A stretch of 60,053 bases of DNA from JBBQXY01 sp051004815 (GTDB taxonomy: Bacteria; Chloroflexota; Ktedonobacteria; Ktedonobacterales; Ktedonobacteraceae). Below the pieces are notes generated by a model. That model saw only the letters and a program-made list of their open reading frames with translations. It had not been told where the DNA came from and ran no database searches. The translations under genes and the position numbers were made by a program. The first letter of the stretch is position 1; the number at the start of each line of letters is the position of its first letter. Positions 51,888-60,053 of this stretch are shown here, one piece after another. Location: NCBI GenBank assembly GCA_051004815.1, contig JBPCJY010000043.1:1-60053 (forward strand), given 5' to 3'.

Positions 51888-52021
51888 TGTTCTCTCTTGT
51901 TATGTAGAGAGTCCATCTGAGTGTTGTAGAGATGATCAGGAGCATTCACAGGACTAAAAATGTTTGATGGTAGAACATGGACACTATCAGTCACACCGTT
52001 TTACTTGTCAAGGAGGAAAAC

Positions 52022-52396
52022 ATGACACGTTCTCGTCCGCTAGGCATTACTATTATCGCTGTACTTTTGGGAATTGATGGTATTCTCGGCATCATCACTG
52101 GCATTCTTAGTTTCACATCTGGCTCTGGTCCTGTGTCACTCGGAGCAATCGCGCTGCTTATTCTATCGATCCTCATTCTTGTTCTAGCTTGGGGCCTATG
52201 GACGTTGCAATCCTGGGCATTCTGGGGCATTGCAATCATCGAAGCAATTAACCTCATCTACGGCATTTACGAGTTAGTCAGACATGGACTAAATGGCTTC
52301 GGCGGCTTCGAACTGTTTACCAGCATCATTCTCCCGCTTATCATCTTGCTCTACCTGTTCCTTGACCCCAATGTACGCCGTGCCTTCCGTACCTGA
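52022..52396 (+). CDS. Four-helix membrane protein, unknown
   Basis: A 124-residue, very hydrophobic protein with four helices (ITIIAVLLGIDGILGIITG, LGAIALLILSILILVLAWGL, AFWGIAIIEAINLIYGIYE, IILPLIILLYLFL) and short loops. Widespread in soil bacteria without a known role. AGGAGGAAAAC precedes ATG 52022; the frame upstream to 51977 is not supported. Confidence 0.7.
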   Translation: MTRSRPLGITIIAVLLGIDGILGIITGILSFTSGSGPVSLGAIALLILSILILVLAWGLWTLQSWAFWGIAIIEAINLIYGIYELVRHGLNGFGGFELFTSIILPLIILLYLFLDPNVRRAFRT

Positions 52397-52454
52397 TACC
52401 CTGGGACAAAGCACCATCTGAACATTGCACAATGCTTTGTCGTAATCGCTGTAA

Positions 52455-52496
52455 GAGAGCCGCTATCGCGCTAAGGTGATAGCGGCTCTCCTTTTA
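52455..52496 (+). terminator. Intrinsic terminator
   Basis: GAGAGCCGCTATC (52455-52467) pairs with GATAGCGGCTCTC (52478-52490), then CTTTTAT. Confidence 0.88.
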
Positions 52497-52508
52497 TACT
52501 CTAGCTGT

Positions 52509-52628
52509 CTACCCTTCAAAAGGCAACAGTAAATCATAGCCCAGCTCAACTGCCTCACTTTCAATATTCTTCAGCACGCCCAGGTAGAAGTATTGCGACG
52601 TCAGTTCCAGGAAAGAGCCGTAATTCAT
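52509..52628 (-). pseudogene. Fragment of a LacI/PBP1-type sensor or regulator
   Basis: The minus-strand frame MNYGSFLELTSQYFYLGVLK continues NIESEAVELGYDLLLPFEG and stops at 52509-52511. The pattern (flow into GVLKNIESEAVELGYDLLL) is the first helix and second strand of a periplasmic-binding-like fold. Only about 40 codons remain, next to an intact LacI gene. Confidence 0.4.
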
Positions 52629-52710
52629 TCCAGGCTTTTGCCTCTCGAAGAGAAAGGTGAATATATGCCAACTTATCTTGACAAAGTAGCCGAATTATGT
52701 TTTACTTAGC

Positions 52711-52743
52711 TTAGTAATACCTATTAGTAATTCGTATTAGTAA
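52711..52743. repeat. Three TTAGTAA iterons, 13-bp spacing
   Basis: TTAGTAA starts at 52711, 52724 and 52737, on one face roughly every 1.2 helical turns, ending 38 bp before the LacI gene. A likely operator or promoter-linked array. Confidence 0.5.
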
Positions 52744-52780
52744 CTTCTTATCTTTGTTTCATAGTTCACAGGAGGAAGAA

Positions 52781-53806
52781 ATGATGGCTCGTCAGCCACG
52801 AAAACGGCCATCTACCATGTCTGACATCGCTCGTGAGGCCGGTGTTTCGCAGACAACTGTTTCTTTTGTGCTTAATAATAACGCTTCTTCTGCCAGCATT
52901 CCTGCTGAAACGAGAGCACGCATCCTACAAGAGGCGAAGAAACTTTCTTACCGCCCGAACCTTGCCGCGAAAACCTTACGTACCAATCAAACCCATACGA
53001 TTGGCTTTATCACTGATGAAATCGCTACCACTCCCTATGCGGTGAATATTATTCAAGGGGCGCAAGATGCAGCCTGGGCTAATGGAAAGCTGCTGTTGAT
53101 CGTCAACACTGGTTCTGATGCTACAGTAACAGAGAAGGCGATTGAAATGATGCTTGAGCGGCGGATCGAAGGTCTCCTTTATGCCGCTATGTACCACCAC
53201 GAAATCACATTACCAGCAAACTTCTATGAGGGTTCCGCCGTACTGGTTGATTGCTTTTGTGCTGATCGCTCGTTACCTTCGGTCGTACCTGACGAGATCC
53301 AAGGGGGACGAACCGCAACGGAAGAGTTGTTGAAGAAGGGCCACCGTCGTATTGGCTTTATTAACGATGTGAATCCCATTCCCGCCTCCGCGGGACGCTT
53401 AGAGGGGTATAGGCAGGCATTACAGGCCTACGATATCCCTTTCGATGAGAACCTTGTCCGTTATCACGCCAGGACGTCGAAAGGTGGTTACCAGGGAACG
53501 CTGGAATTACTACAATTACCTGAGCCACCTACCGCAATTTTCTGTTTTTCCGATTTCATGGCGATGGGAGCCTATGATGCTCTGCGGACATCAGGTGTTT
53601 CTATTCCCGGGGAGGTCGCTGTGATAGGATTTGATAATCATGAATTGATTGCCGCCCAGCTTTCCCCTCCCCTTTCTAGCATGCAACTGCCCCATTATGA
53701 GATGGGCAAATGGGCTATAGAATATTTGCTACAGCATACCGACGAATCGCTACCGCCGGTGCAGCATACTCTTGAATGTCCTTACATTGAGCGTCTATCT
53801 ATCTAG
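52781..53806 (+). CDS. LacI-family transcriptional regulator
   Basis: A 341-residue repressor. The helix-turn-helix and hinge are at the N-terminus (TMSDIAREAGVSQTTVSFVL, YRPNLAAKTLRTNQ), followed by the sugar-binding domain (TIGFITDEIATTPYAVNII, AIFCFSDFMAMGAYDALR, VAVIGFDNHELIAAQLSPPL). AGGAGGAAGAA precedes tandem ATGs (52781, 52784). It heads the fructan/sugar locus and probably controls it and itself through the upstream TTAGTAA array. Confidence 0.92.
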   Translation: MMARQPRKRPSTMSDIAREAGVSQTTVSFVLNNNASSASIPAETRARILQEAKKLSYRPNLAAKTLRTNQTHTIGFITDEIATTPYAVNIIQGAQDAAWANGKLLLIVNTGSDATVTEKAIEMMLERRIEGLLYAAMYHHEITLPANFYEGSAVLVDCFCADRSLPSVVPDEIQGGRTATEELLKKGHRRIGFINDVNPIPASAGRLEGYRQALQAYDIPFDENLVRYHARTSKGGYQGTLELLQLPEPPTAIFCFSDFMAMGAYDALRTSGVSIPGEVAVIGFDNHELIAAQLSPPLSSMQLPHYEMGKWAIEYLLQHTDESLPPVQHTLECPYIERLSI

Positions 53807-53834
53807 CTATTCAGGTATCCTGAAGGGGGAGCAG

Positions 53835-55670
53835 ATGCCAAAAAATGCCCGTTACACCCTCATCTGGTCACCTTTGCATCAGGCATACGAACTCCATGAA
53901 CGCCAGGGTGGCGGAGTACGAGATATCGTCTCCGAAAGCTCTGCCTGGTCGGAGTGGGTGAGTCGGGTATCTTCGTTCGCCTTTCATGGCAGGAGTGGCT
54001 CCTATACTGCATGTAAAGAAAACAAGCAGTGCAGTGAAGGATACTGGTATGCTTACACACGAATTGGAGGAAAGCTTATCAAGCGCTATGTGGGCAAAAA
54101 CATAAGTCTGACCATTCCCCGTTTGGAGCAGGTTGCACAGCAACTATGGCTCGACAGGCCAGATCAGTCGTTGCAGAGAGAAGGAATAGGCGCATCCCGA
54201 CTCCTATCGTCTTCCATCGCGCGGGAAGGGATGGCTGTACCTCCGACGTCTATTCAGCGATTCCAATATTTAGCTTCAAGGCAAGGTGACAACGCTGATA
54301 ATCAAAAGAGCTGGTCGGAAAGCACCGCTCTACCGATCGATCAGCTGCTTGCCACTAAGATCCACGTCCCACGCCCACGCCCACGCATAGTGCATCGCCC
54401 TCGTTTGATCCAACGACTCGATCAAGGCATGGAACGTGTACTAACCCTTATTTCGGCACCGGTTGGCTTCGGCAAGTCTACCTTGCTTTCCGATTGGCTG
54501 GCCTCAGGTACCATCTCTGTCGCCTGGCTCTCGCTCGATGCCCAGGACAATGAACCAGAACGCTTCCTCTCTTATCTGCTTGCCGCTTTGCAAACCTGCG
54601 ATCTTCACCTTGATACCATCAGACGTGTGCTGCATGGTCCTCTTCAACCTCCATCGATGGAGACCATGCTGACGCTGCTCATCAACGATCTGTTGATGCA
54701 GAGAGCAAGCATACAGGAACACATCGTTCTCGTCCTGGATAATTATCAGGTCATTACGGACCTGTCTATTCATCATGCACTCTCCTTTCTCCTGAACCAC
54801 CTGCCTCCCCAGATGCATCTTGTCCTTGCGACGCGCGAAGATCCCCCACTCCCACTGGCGCAACTGCGTGGACGACATGACGTGCTGGAATTGCGTGCCG
54901 CCGATCTCCGGTTCACGCAAGAGGAAGCGGACACCTTTCTCGTAGAGGCGATGGGGCTTCCACTTTCGAAAGAAGAGAGTGCGCTCCTGCAAGCACGTAC
55001 AGAAGGGTGGATCACGGGATTGCAGCTTGCTGCAATCTCCTTACAAGGGCGCGAGGATCCACTGGCCTTCATCACAGCGTTCAGCGGGAGCAATCACTAT
55101 GTCGTGGACTACCTGCTTGATGAGGTTCTGAAGCGTCAGAGTGAAGCCGTGCAGGATTTCTTGTTGGGGACCTGCATCCTGGAGCGATTGAGTGCGCCTT
55201 TGTGTGATGCTGTGTTGCGCACGTCAGGGAGCCACGCGTTCCTCGAATTTCTAGAGCGAACCAATTTGTTTTTGATGCCCCTTAATGATGAGCGAGACTG
55301 GTATCGCTACAATCGGCTGTTTGCTGAAGGGCTGCGCCAGTTATTGCGGCAGACCGCTCCCGCGCTTATTCCAACCCTGCACCTGCGTGCTAGCCACTGG
55401 TACGAGCAGCAAGGACTATTTATCGAGGCAGTTTACCATACGTCAGCGGCTCATATTCCTCAGGACGATCCGCTTGTAGAAACGCTAACGGTGCGTGAAC
55501 GCGAAGTCGTACATTTGTTACTGGATGGTGCTTCCAACCAGGAGATTGCCCTTCGCCTCGTCCTCAGTGTGAATACGGTCAAGAAGCACGTCTTGAACAT
55601 CTGTAGAAAACTCAACGTACGAAGCCGTACACATGTCATTGCGAAAGCGCGGACGCTCCCTCTTCTCTAG
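53835..55670 (+). CDS. MalT-like LuxR regulator lacking its TPR region
   Basis: A 611-residue regulator. N-terminal domain of about 120 residues with YAYTRIGGKLIKRYVGKN; then a linker and STAND NTPase (LISAPVGFGKSTLLSDWLA Walker A; HIVLVLDNYQVI Walker B; LATREDPPLPLAQLRGR); then directly ASHWYEQQGLFIEAVYHT joined to LTVREREVVHLLLDGASNQEIA, the LuxR helix-turn-helix. MalT-type proteins normally carry about 250 residues of TPR sensor between these parts, so an in-frame deletion is likely. GGGGGAGCAG precedes ATG 53835. Confidence 0.85.
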   Translation: MPKNARYTLIWSPLHQAYELHERQGGGVRDIVSESSAWSEWVSRVSSFAFHGRSGSYTACKENKQCSEGYWYAYTRIGGKLIKRYVGKNISLTIPRLEQVAQQLWLDRPDQSLQREGIGASRLLSSSIAREGMAVPPTSIQRFQYLASRQGDNADNQKSWSESTALPIDQLLATKIHVPRPRPRIVHRPRLIQRLDQGMERVLTLISAPVGFGKSTLLSDWLASGTISVAWLSLDAQDNEPERFLSYLLAALQTCDLHLDTIRRVLHGPLQPPSMETMLTLLINDLLMQRASIQEHIVLVLDNYQVITDLSIHHALSFLLNHLPPQMHLVLATREDPPLPLAQLRGRHDVLELRAADLRFTQEEADTFLVEAMGLPLSKEESALLQARTEGWITGLQLAAISLQGREDPLAFITAFSGSNHYVVDYLLDEVLKRQSEAVQDFLLGTCILERLSAPLCDAVLRTSGSHAFLEFLERTNLFLMPLNDERDWYRYNRLFAEGLRQLLRQTAPALIPTLHLRASHWYEQQGLFIEAVYHTSAAHIPQDDPLVETLTVREREVVHLLLDGASNQEIALRLVLSVNTVKKHVLNICRKLNVRSRTHVIAKARTLPLL

Positions 55671-56042
55671 AAGCCTACGAGCAAGGCAATTTTTCACTCC
55701 CCTCGTATTGCTTTTCTCTAAGAGCCGTTATCTACCTTATTGCAAGATTATTCCTCGTGAAGATTGCCTTTATCTCTGTTGTTTTGTCAACTGTTTCTGT
55801 GACAAAAAATCACCGCGCAAGTACTTCTTTTGGATATTGTTCTCTCTCCTCGCGTTATCTATACTTTCTTTAAGCAAAGTTCAAATATCCCCGACAGTGT
55901 CATGGTACTCATGTGCCATCTGTAGTGTGTTCTGGCGAATTAGAGACTTATTTTGTGCAGGCTGTCATATTTGATTGAGAGCAAATTGAGTTTGTTATAG
56001 CCAGGTTCTCTGTTGGAAAGATTGGAGATAATAATAGAAAAC
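55671..56042. other. Intergenic control region of the fructosidase operon
   Basis: AT-rich, no credible gene (a 113-codon frame overlaps the previous gene's end and is a shadow). GTGA-caaaaaa-TCAC (55799-55813 area) is a weak candidate operator. Confidence 0.4.
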
Positions 56043-57533
56043 GTGAGTAAGAGTGCAGCAAGAGCAGCAGCACAGCGTAAGGAATTAGCCGCCGATCCTC
56101 ATCGGCCTCACTACCATTTCTTGCCACCAGCGAACTGGATGAACGATCCCAACGGGTTAATCCAATGGAAGGGGCAGTACCACCTTTTCTATCAGTACAA
56201 TCCGTACGGTACTATTCCTGAACATATTCACTGGGGTCATGCCGTCAGTGCCGATTTGGTCCACTGGACTGACCTGCCAATCGCCCTGACGCCGACCCCT
56301 GGGAGAGCCGATGCCGATGGCTGTTGGACTGGGTGCGCCATCGACAACAACGGTACCCCTACGCTGCTGTATACCGGGGTCCATCCCCAGGTCGTCTGTC
56401 TGTCAACCAGTGCCGACGATCTACTGACCTGGCAGTATTACCGGGGTAATCCGGTGATAGACGGCCCTCCCACCGAATTACGGGCTCATATAGACGGCCA
56501 TTTCCGCGACCCTTTCGTCTGGAAAGAAAACAATTACTGGTACCTGCTGATGGGTTCAGGTATGCGGGAAGTGGGTGGTACGATACTGCTTTATCGCTCT
56601 GTTGACCTTACTCATTGGGACTATCTCCATCCCTTGTTAACTGGAGATGCTCAGGCCATTCAGCCAGTGTGGCCCGGAGTAATTTGGGAATGCCCAAATT
56701 TTCTCACCTTTGGTGACCAGCGAGTGCTCCTCTTTTCAGTAATAAGTGCCCAGGGTGACCTTTCTAATTCGCTGTACGTGAGCGGCACGTTTCGGGATGA
56801 GCAGTTTCTTCCTCAAACGCAAGGGATGTTAGTCCATGGTGGTTACTTTTATGCTCCTCAAGTAGTGCATGATGATCAGGGCCGCTATATCATGTGGGGT
56901 TGGCTAATGGAAGGTCGTAGCATCTCACTCTCTCAAGAGGCTGGTTGGTCTGGTGTGATGTCTTTACCAGTTATCGTCGCGCCCCTCCCAGGAGGGAGGT
57001 TGAGTTTTGAACCGGCTCCTGAGTTGACCGCACTACGAAAAACACATTGGCGTTATGAAGGAATTGAACTGAACGGGGCAGTAAATTTCCTGCATGACGA
57101 CAGCCGGGATGATTGTCTCGAAATTCTCGTTGCATTCGAACCGGATCAGCACTGCGAGTTTGTCCTGAAGCTGCGTTGCTCGCCAGATGGTCAGGAACAA
57201 ACATGCCTTGTGTATCAGGCAGCGTTGCGGCAAATTACCATCGAGCGTGAGCAATCGAGCGTGAATCCCGCGGTAGATCGCAGAAATTGCTCTGTCGTAG
57301 TAGAAGCTAATGCGGGTGAATTACTCAAGCTTCGAATCTTTCTTGATCGTTCAGTGGTAGAGGTGTTTGTGAACGGCCAGTGCTATCTGGCGAGCCGTAT
57401 CTACCCACAGTGTCCTGATAGCTCGGGGCTCGAGCTATTTGTTCGCAGAGGGAGGGTCAGGGTCAGTTCGTTAGACATCTGGTGCCTGGCTTCAATCTGG
57501 AACATTACGAATGAAGGAGTGATGTATCCATGA
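56043..57533 (+). CDS. GH32 beta-fructofuranosidase/fructanase
   Basis: A 496-residue intracellular-looking glycosidase (no signal peptide). The nucleophile Asp is in NWMNDPNGL (about residue 35), the transition-state Asp in GHFRDPFVWK, and the acid/base Glu in IWECPNFL; the C-terminal beta-sandwich contains LRIFLDRSVVEVFVNG. It hydrolyses sucrose, levan or fructo-oligosaccharides. The start is uncertain: GTG 56043 is my choice, TTG 56013 or 56022 are possible. Its stop overlaps the next start (ATGA). Confidence 0.88.
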   Translation: MSKSAARAAAQRKELAADPHRPHYHFLPPANWMNDPNGLIQWKGQYHLFYQYNPYGTIPEHIHWGHAVSADLVHWTDLPIALTPTPGRADADGCWTGCAIDNNGTPTLLYTGVHPQVVCLSTSADDLLTWQYYRGNPVIDGPPTELRAHIDGHFRDPFVWKENNYWYLLMGSGMREVGGTILLYRSVDLTHWDYLHPLLTGDAQAIQPVWPGVIWECPNFLTFGDQRVLLFSVISAQGDLSNSLYVSGTFRDEQFLPQTQGMLVHGGYFYAPQVVHDDQGRYIMWGWLMEGRSISLSQEAGWSGVMSLPVIVAPLPGGRLSFEPAPELTALRKTHWRYEGIELNGAVNFLHDDSRDDCLEILVAFEPDQHCEFVLKLRCSPDGQEQTCLVYQAALRQITIEREQSSVNPAVDRRNCSVVVEANAGELLKLRIFLDRSVVEVFVNGQCYLASRIYPQCPDSSGLELFVRRGRVRVSSLDIWCLASIWNITNEGVMYP

Positions 57534-58873
57534 GGACTACACAAAACTTGATGCAAGATTTTCAACGTGGCAAAATTGGTCGTCGTGAGTTTATGAAGCG
57601 AACGATCGCTCTCGGATTGAGCGCGTCGAGCGCAATGGCGCTCCTTGAAGCCTGCGGCGGCGGATCAACGTCTACCAGTGGTCCGGTGATTGTCAATTTG
57701 TACCACACCATCCCAGCGGCGACCACAACCTACTGGCAACAAACACTGCTACCCCCTTTCGAGAAGCAGTATCCGAGCTTGAAACTGGTTCCCTATCAGC
57801 TTGGTGTCGAGAATGCAGAGGTGCTCGATACCAAAATCAAAGCCGGGGGCAGTGCCGCGCCAGATTTGGCCTGGCTCGATAGCACATCAACCGGGACGTT
57901 CGTCGGAGCTGGTTTGCTGCCTGATGTGGATGGGTGGCTCAACTCGCACGCAAGCATTAAGCAGAATATCTTACCCTCGCTTATCACGGTCTCGTCGTAT
58001 CAGGGAAAAGTATGGAGCTTGCCCTGGATGACGAACAACTGCGCCATGCAGATCAACATCGACGCATTCGAGCAGGCTGGTGTTCCCATTCCGTCACAGG
58101 ACCCCGAGAAGACCTGGACGTGGGATCAGTTCGCCGAGGCGTGCAAGCTAATTTCGCAGAAAACGAAGATGAAAGGCTTCTTGATGAACAATAACGGTCC
58201 GGGATGGGATGCCTGGCTCTTCACTGCCTGGATTGGAACCAATGGCGGCTCATTCCTGTCCGACAGCGGCGATCCGCTCTTTAACAGTGCTGCTGGAATG
58301 GAGACGATGACCTTTCTGCAAAACCTGGTCAATGATGGCTACACAGCTTACTCTGCTCCTGGTGCGGGCTACGACCCGAGCGGTTGGTACAGCCAGAAAG
58401 CCGCGATCATGGCGAACGGCCCCTGGAACTTCCCGGATCTCGTCAAGCTCAACACGTTTAAGTTCACGGTTGTTCCCTACCCAATCAACAAGCAGCCCGC
58501 CACGAATCCGGGCGGCGACCAATTGTTCCTCTTCAACAACAGCCCGCAGAAGGTGACCTATGAGTTTGACTACGGGCAGTTCATACTCACCGACGACTTC
58601 CAGGTAAAATTCAATATCGAGTCGGGCAATCTGCCAGTCACGAAGAGCGCAACGGAAAACGCGACCTACCAGGCCCATCTCAAGCAGTATCCTTATCTGT
58701 ACGGCTGGGTCAATAGTGTCCCCTACAGCGTTCCACGCTCCAGCCTGCCGCAAGCCGCTGATGCTTCGACCGCTTTCGGGCAGAATGCGTGGGATCCGAT
58801 TATTACCAAGAGTGCCAATGTACAGCAAGCCTTGACGAAAGCAGCGACCGCTGTCACGGCACTCAAGCAGTAG
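57530..58873 (+). CDS. Sugar ABC transporter substrate-binding lipoprotein
   Basis: A 447-residue family 1 solute-binding protein. The N-terminus has a twin-arginine-like start (GRREFMKRTIALGLS) and lipobox LLEAC, then a Gly/Ser linker and the binding fold (VIVNLYHTIPAATTTYWQQ, APDLAWLDSTSTG, AAIMANGPWNFPDL). It captures the sugar later split by the GH32 enzyme, with which it is coupled by an ATGA overlap. Likely exported by Tat or Sec and lipid-anchored. Confidence 0.9.
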   Translation: MRTTQNLMQDFQRGKIGRREFMKRTIALGLSASSAMALLEACGGGSTSTSGPVIVNLYHTIPAATTTYWQQTLLPPFEKQYPSLKLVPYQLGVENAEVLDTKIKAGGSAAPDLAWLDSTSTGTFVGAGLLPDVDGWLNSHASIKQNILPSLITVSSYQGKVWSLPWMTNNCAMQINIDAFEQAGVPIPSQDPEKTWTWDQFAEACKLISQKTKMKGFLMNNNGPGWDAWLFTAWIGTNGGSFLSDSGDPLFNSAAGMETMTFLQNLVNDGYTAYSAPGAGYDPSGWYSQKAAIMANGPWNFPDLVKLNTFKFTVVPYPINKQPATNPGGDQLFLFNNSPQKVTYEFDYGQFILTDDFQVKFNIESGNLPVTKSATENATYQAHLKQYPYLYGWVNSVPYSVPRSSLPQAADASTAFGQNAWDPIITKSANVQQALTKAATAVTALKQ

Positions 58874-58980
58874 CAACGTATCACGCGATCTGGTGGACTC
58901 TCAGGCAGCCGAGCAGACGATGAGGTGCTTCTGCTGCCTGAAGCCCTGTTTTTCTATGCCTATGATAAAAGGAGGTTTCC

Positions 58981-59931
58981 ATGCAGCAGGCACAGCTTCA
59001 GGAAGGGATCAAAACCGCGGCAATACATCCACATCCACAAAGGCGCAGTGGGGTCAACGTGTTCAGGCAGATGCAGGCATTTTCCTTCACGGTGCCCGCT
59101 CTCGTTCTACTCGTCATCTTCCTCGTCTATCCCATCTGCTATGTCGTCTATCTCAGCTTTCAGCGTTGGAACTTACTTGGCACTCCCAAGTTTATCGGCT
59201 TGCAGAACTACCATACCATTTTCTTTGTCGATCCGAGCTTTCTCCAGTCGGTTGGCGTCACCGTTCTCTTCGTTATCCTGGCCGTCCCGACACAAGTTTT
59301 GCTGGGGCTGTTCATGGCTATCCTGATCGAGGACGATTTCAGAGGACGGACGTTCTTCCGCACGGTGTTCTTCGTTCCGATGGTCATCTCCTTTGTTGCG
59401 GCAGGTATCACCTTTGAGTGGATGTTCTCAACCGGAGCGAACATTGGCCTTTTTCCCCAGTTGTTCGCCAATATCGGCCTTGTATTCCCTGATTGGCAGC
59501 ACTCCAATGGCTTCATGGCGATGATCATGGTCGTGATTATGAACACATGGAAATCAGCGGGGTTCTCGATGATTCTCTACCTGGCTGGCCTCCAGTCGAT
59601 TAGTCCCGATCTCTATGAGGCCGCATCCATCGACGGTATCAGTAATGGCTGGCAGAAGTTTCGCTTCATCTCGTGGCCCCTGTTGGCACCAACGACGACG
59701 CTGCTGATCATTACCAACACGATTGGCAGTTTCCAGGCGTTCACCCCCTTCCTTGTGATGACCAACGGTGGACCGAGCGGGGCGACGAGCTCGATCATTT
59801 TCTATATCTACAACACGTTCGCCACGCGAACGGGAGTCGCGTCGGCGGCGGCGACGTTCTTCCTCATCGTCGTGCTGATCATCACTGCTGTGCAACTCAT
59901 GGTGTCTCGTCGCCAGGAATCGGTGTATTAA
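58981..59931 (+). CDS. Sugar ABC transporter permease (MalF/UgpA type)
   Basis: A 316-residue, six-helix permease. The EAA loop that docks the ATPase is DLYEAASIDGISNGWQKFRFISWP. AAAGGAGG precedes ATG. It needs a MalG-type partner and an ATPase; neither begins before the window ends, although the following 122 bp should contain the partner's start. Confidence 0.92.
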   Translation: MQQAQLQEGIKTAAIHPHPQRRSGVNVFRQMQAFSFTVPALVLLVIFLVYPICYVVYLSFQRWNLLGTPKFIGLQNYHTIFFVDPSFLQSVGVTVLFVILAVPTQVLLGLFMAILIEDDFRGRTFFRTVFFVPMVISFVAAGITFEWMFSTGANIGLFPQLFANIGLVFPDWQHSNGFMAMIMVVIMNTWKSAGFSMILYLAGLQSISPDLYEAASIDGISNGWQKFRFISWPLLAPTTTLLIITNTIGSFQAFTPFLVMTNGGPSGATSSIIFYIYNTFATRTGVASAAATFFLIVVLIITAVQLMVSRRQESVY

Positions 59932-60053
59932 ACGTTTGGTGTGAATTAAAAAATACTTTTTGGCTTCTCAAGCGGATTCCTCTTATTGGAATGATACTAA
60001 TCGGCGCGATTGTGCAAAAACGAAACCGCTTTGGATGCCCCTTGATCTAATTC
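59932..60053. other. Window end after the permease gene
   Basis: No start of a second permease is seen. The sequence has a short A/T tract then mixed sequence with frames on both strands but no recognisable product; a repeat or insertion edge is possible. Confidence 0.35.

Noticed and set aside
1..60053. CRISPR arrays, prophage or rRNA genes
   Set aside because: No repeat-spacer pattern, phage structural genes or rRNA sequence was seen.

Overview
The window (60,053 bp, roughly 50% GC, compact genes with clear Shine-Dalgarno sites) looks like chromosome from a filamentous, spore-forming member of the Chloroflexota, class Ktedonobacteria. This placement is an inference from gene content: an S53 (sedolisin) lipoprotein protease, tandem YsnF/DUF2382 stress proteins, cupredoxin lipoproteins, an Rsm22 methyltransferase, a DUF929 thioredoxin-like protein, a MalT-type LuxR regulator with a class-typical N-terminal domain, Uma2 and Rpn-like remnants, and a mycofactocin precursor.

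Layout. 0-6 kb: a membrane glucosaminidase, a tRNA-dihydrouridine synthase, a histidine phosphatase, an orphan secretion-type ATPase and a GT4 glycosyltransferase. 6-13 kb: the S53 protease (minus strand), an unassigned ~225-nt transcription unit, a SWIM-motif miniprotein, and an mnmA-lepA operon behind a leader with an intrinsic terminator. 13-20 kb: accessory genes (SRPBCC protein, cupredoxin, two DUF2382 paralogues, Rsm22). 20-22.4 kb: a decayed IS3-family element that cuts an ABC ATPase gene and a second gene.

22.4-30 kb is the most striking part. It holds three fluoride (crcB-motif) riboswitches, each with its own promoter and a terminator that competes with the aptamer pseudoknot. They precede (i) a protein that fuses a catalytically degenerate inorganic-pyrophosphatase fold to PH-like domains, (ii) an MFS transporter, and (iii) two overlapping MutS-like ATPases. 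A universal stress protein in the middle has a partial fluoride aptamer in its leader. The region reads as a fluoride-stress island with no crcB/fluc or eriC gene in view.

30-34 kb: a DAGK-type lipid kinase with a PAP2 phosphatase, a 64-bp perfect palindrome, a DUF929 protein, a PadR remnant and tRNA-Glu(TTC). 34-45 kb: moeA, then an orphan mycofactocin precursor (mftA) translationally coupled to a mycofactocin-type SDR, followed by an NDMA-type alcohol dehydrogenase, a cytochrome P450, a Uma2 protein, a divergent GMC oxidoreductase, a thiolase and two acyl-CoA dehydrogenases. This suggests hydroxylation, dehydrogenation and beta-oxidation of an alcohol-yielding substrate with mycofactocin as redox carrier. 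No mftB-F genes are present here.

45-52.5 kb: small proteins, a second cupredoxin, ogt, comB, comF, ftsH and membrane proteins of unknown role. 52.5-60 kb: a LacI regulator, a MalT-like regulator that has lost its TPR region, a GH32 fructosidase, and a sugar ABC binding protein and permease, forming a fructan or sucrose utilisation locus that runs off the window.
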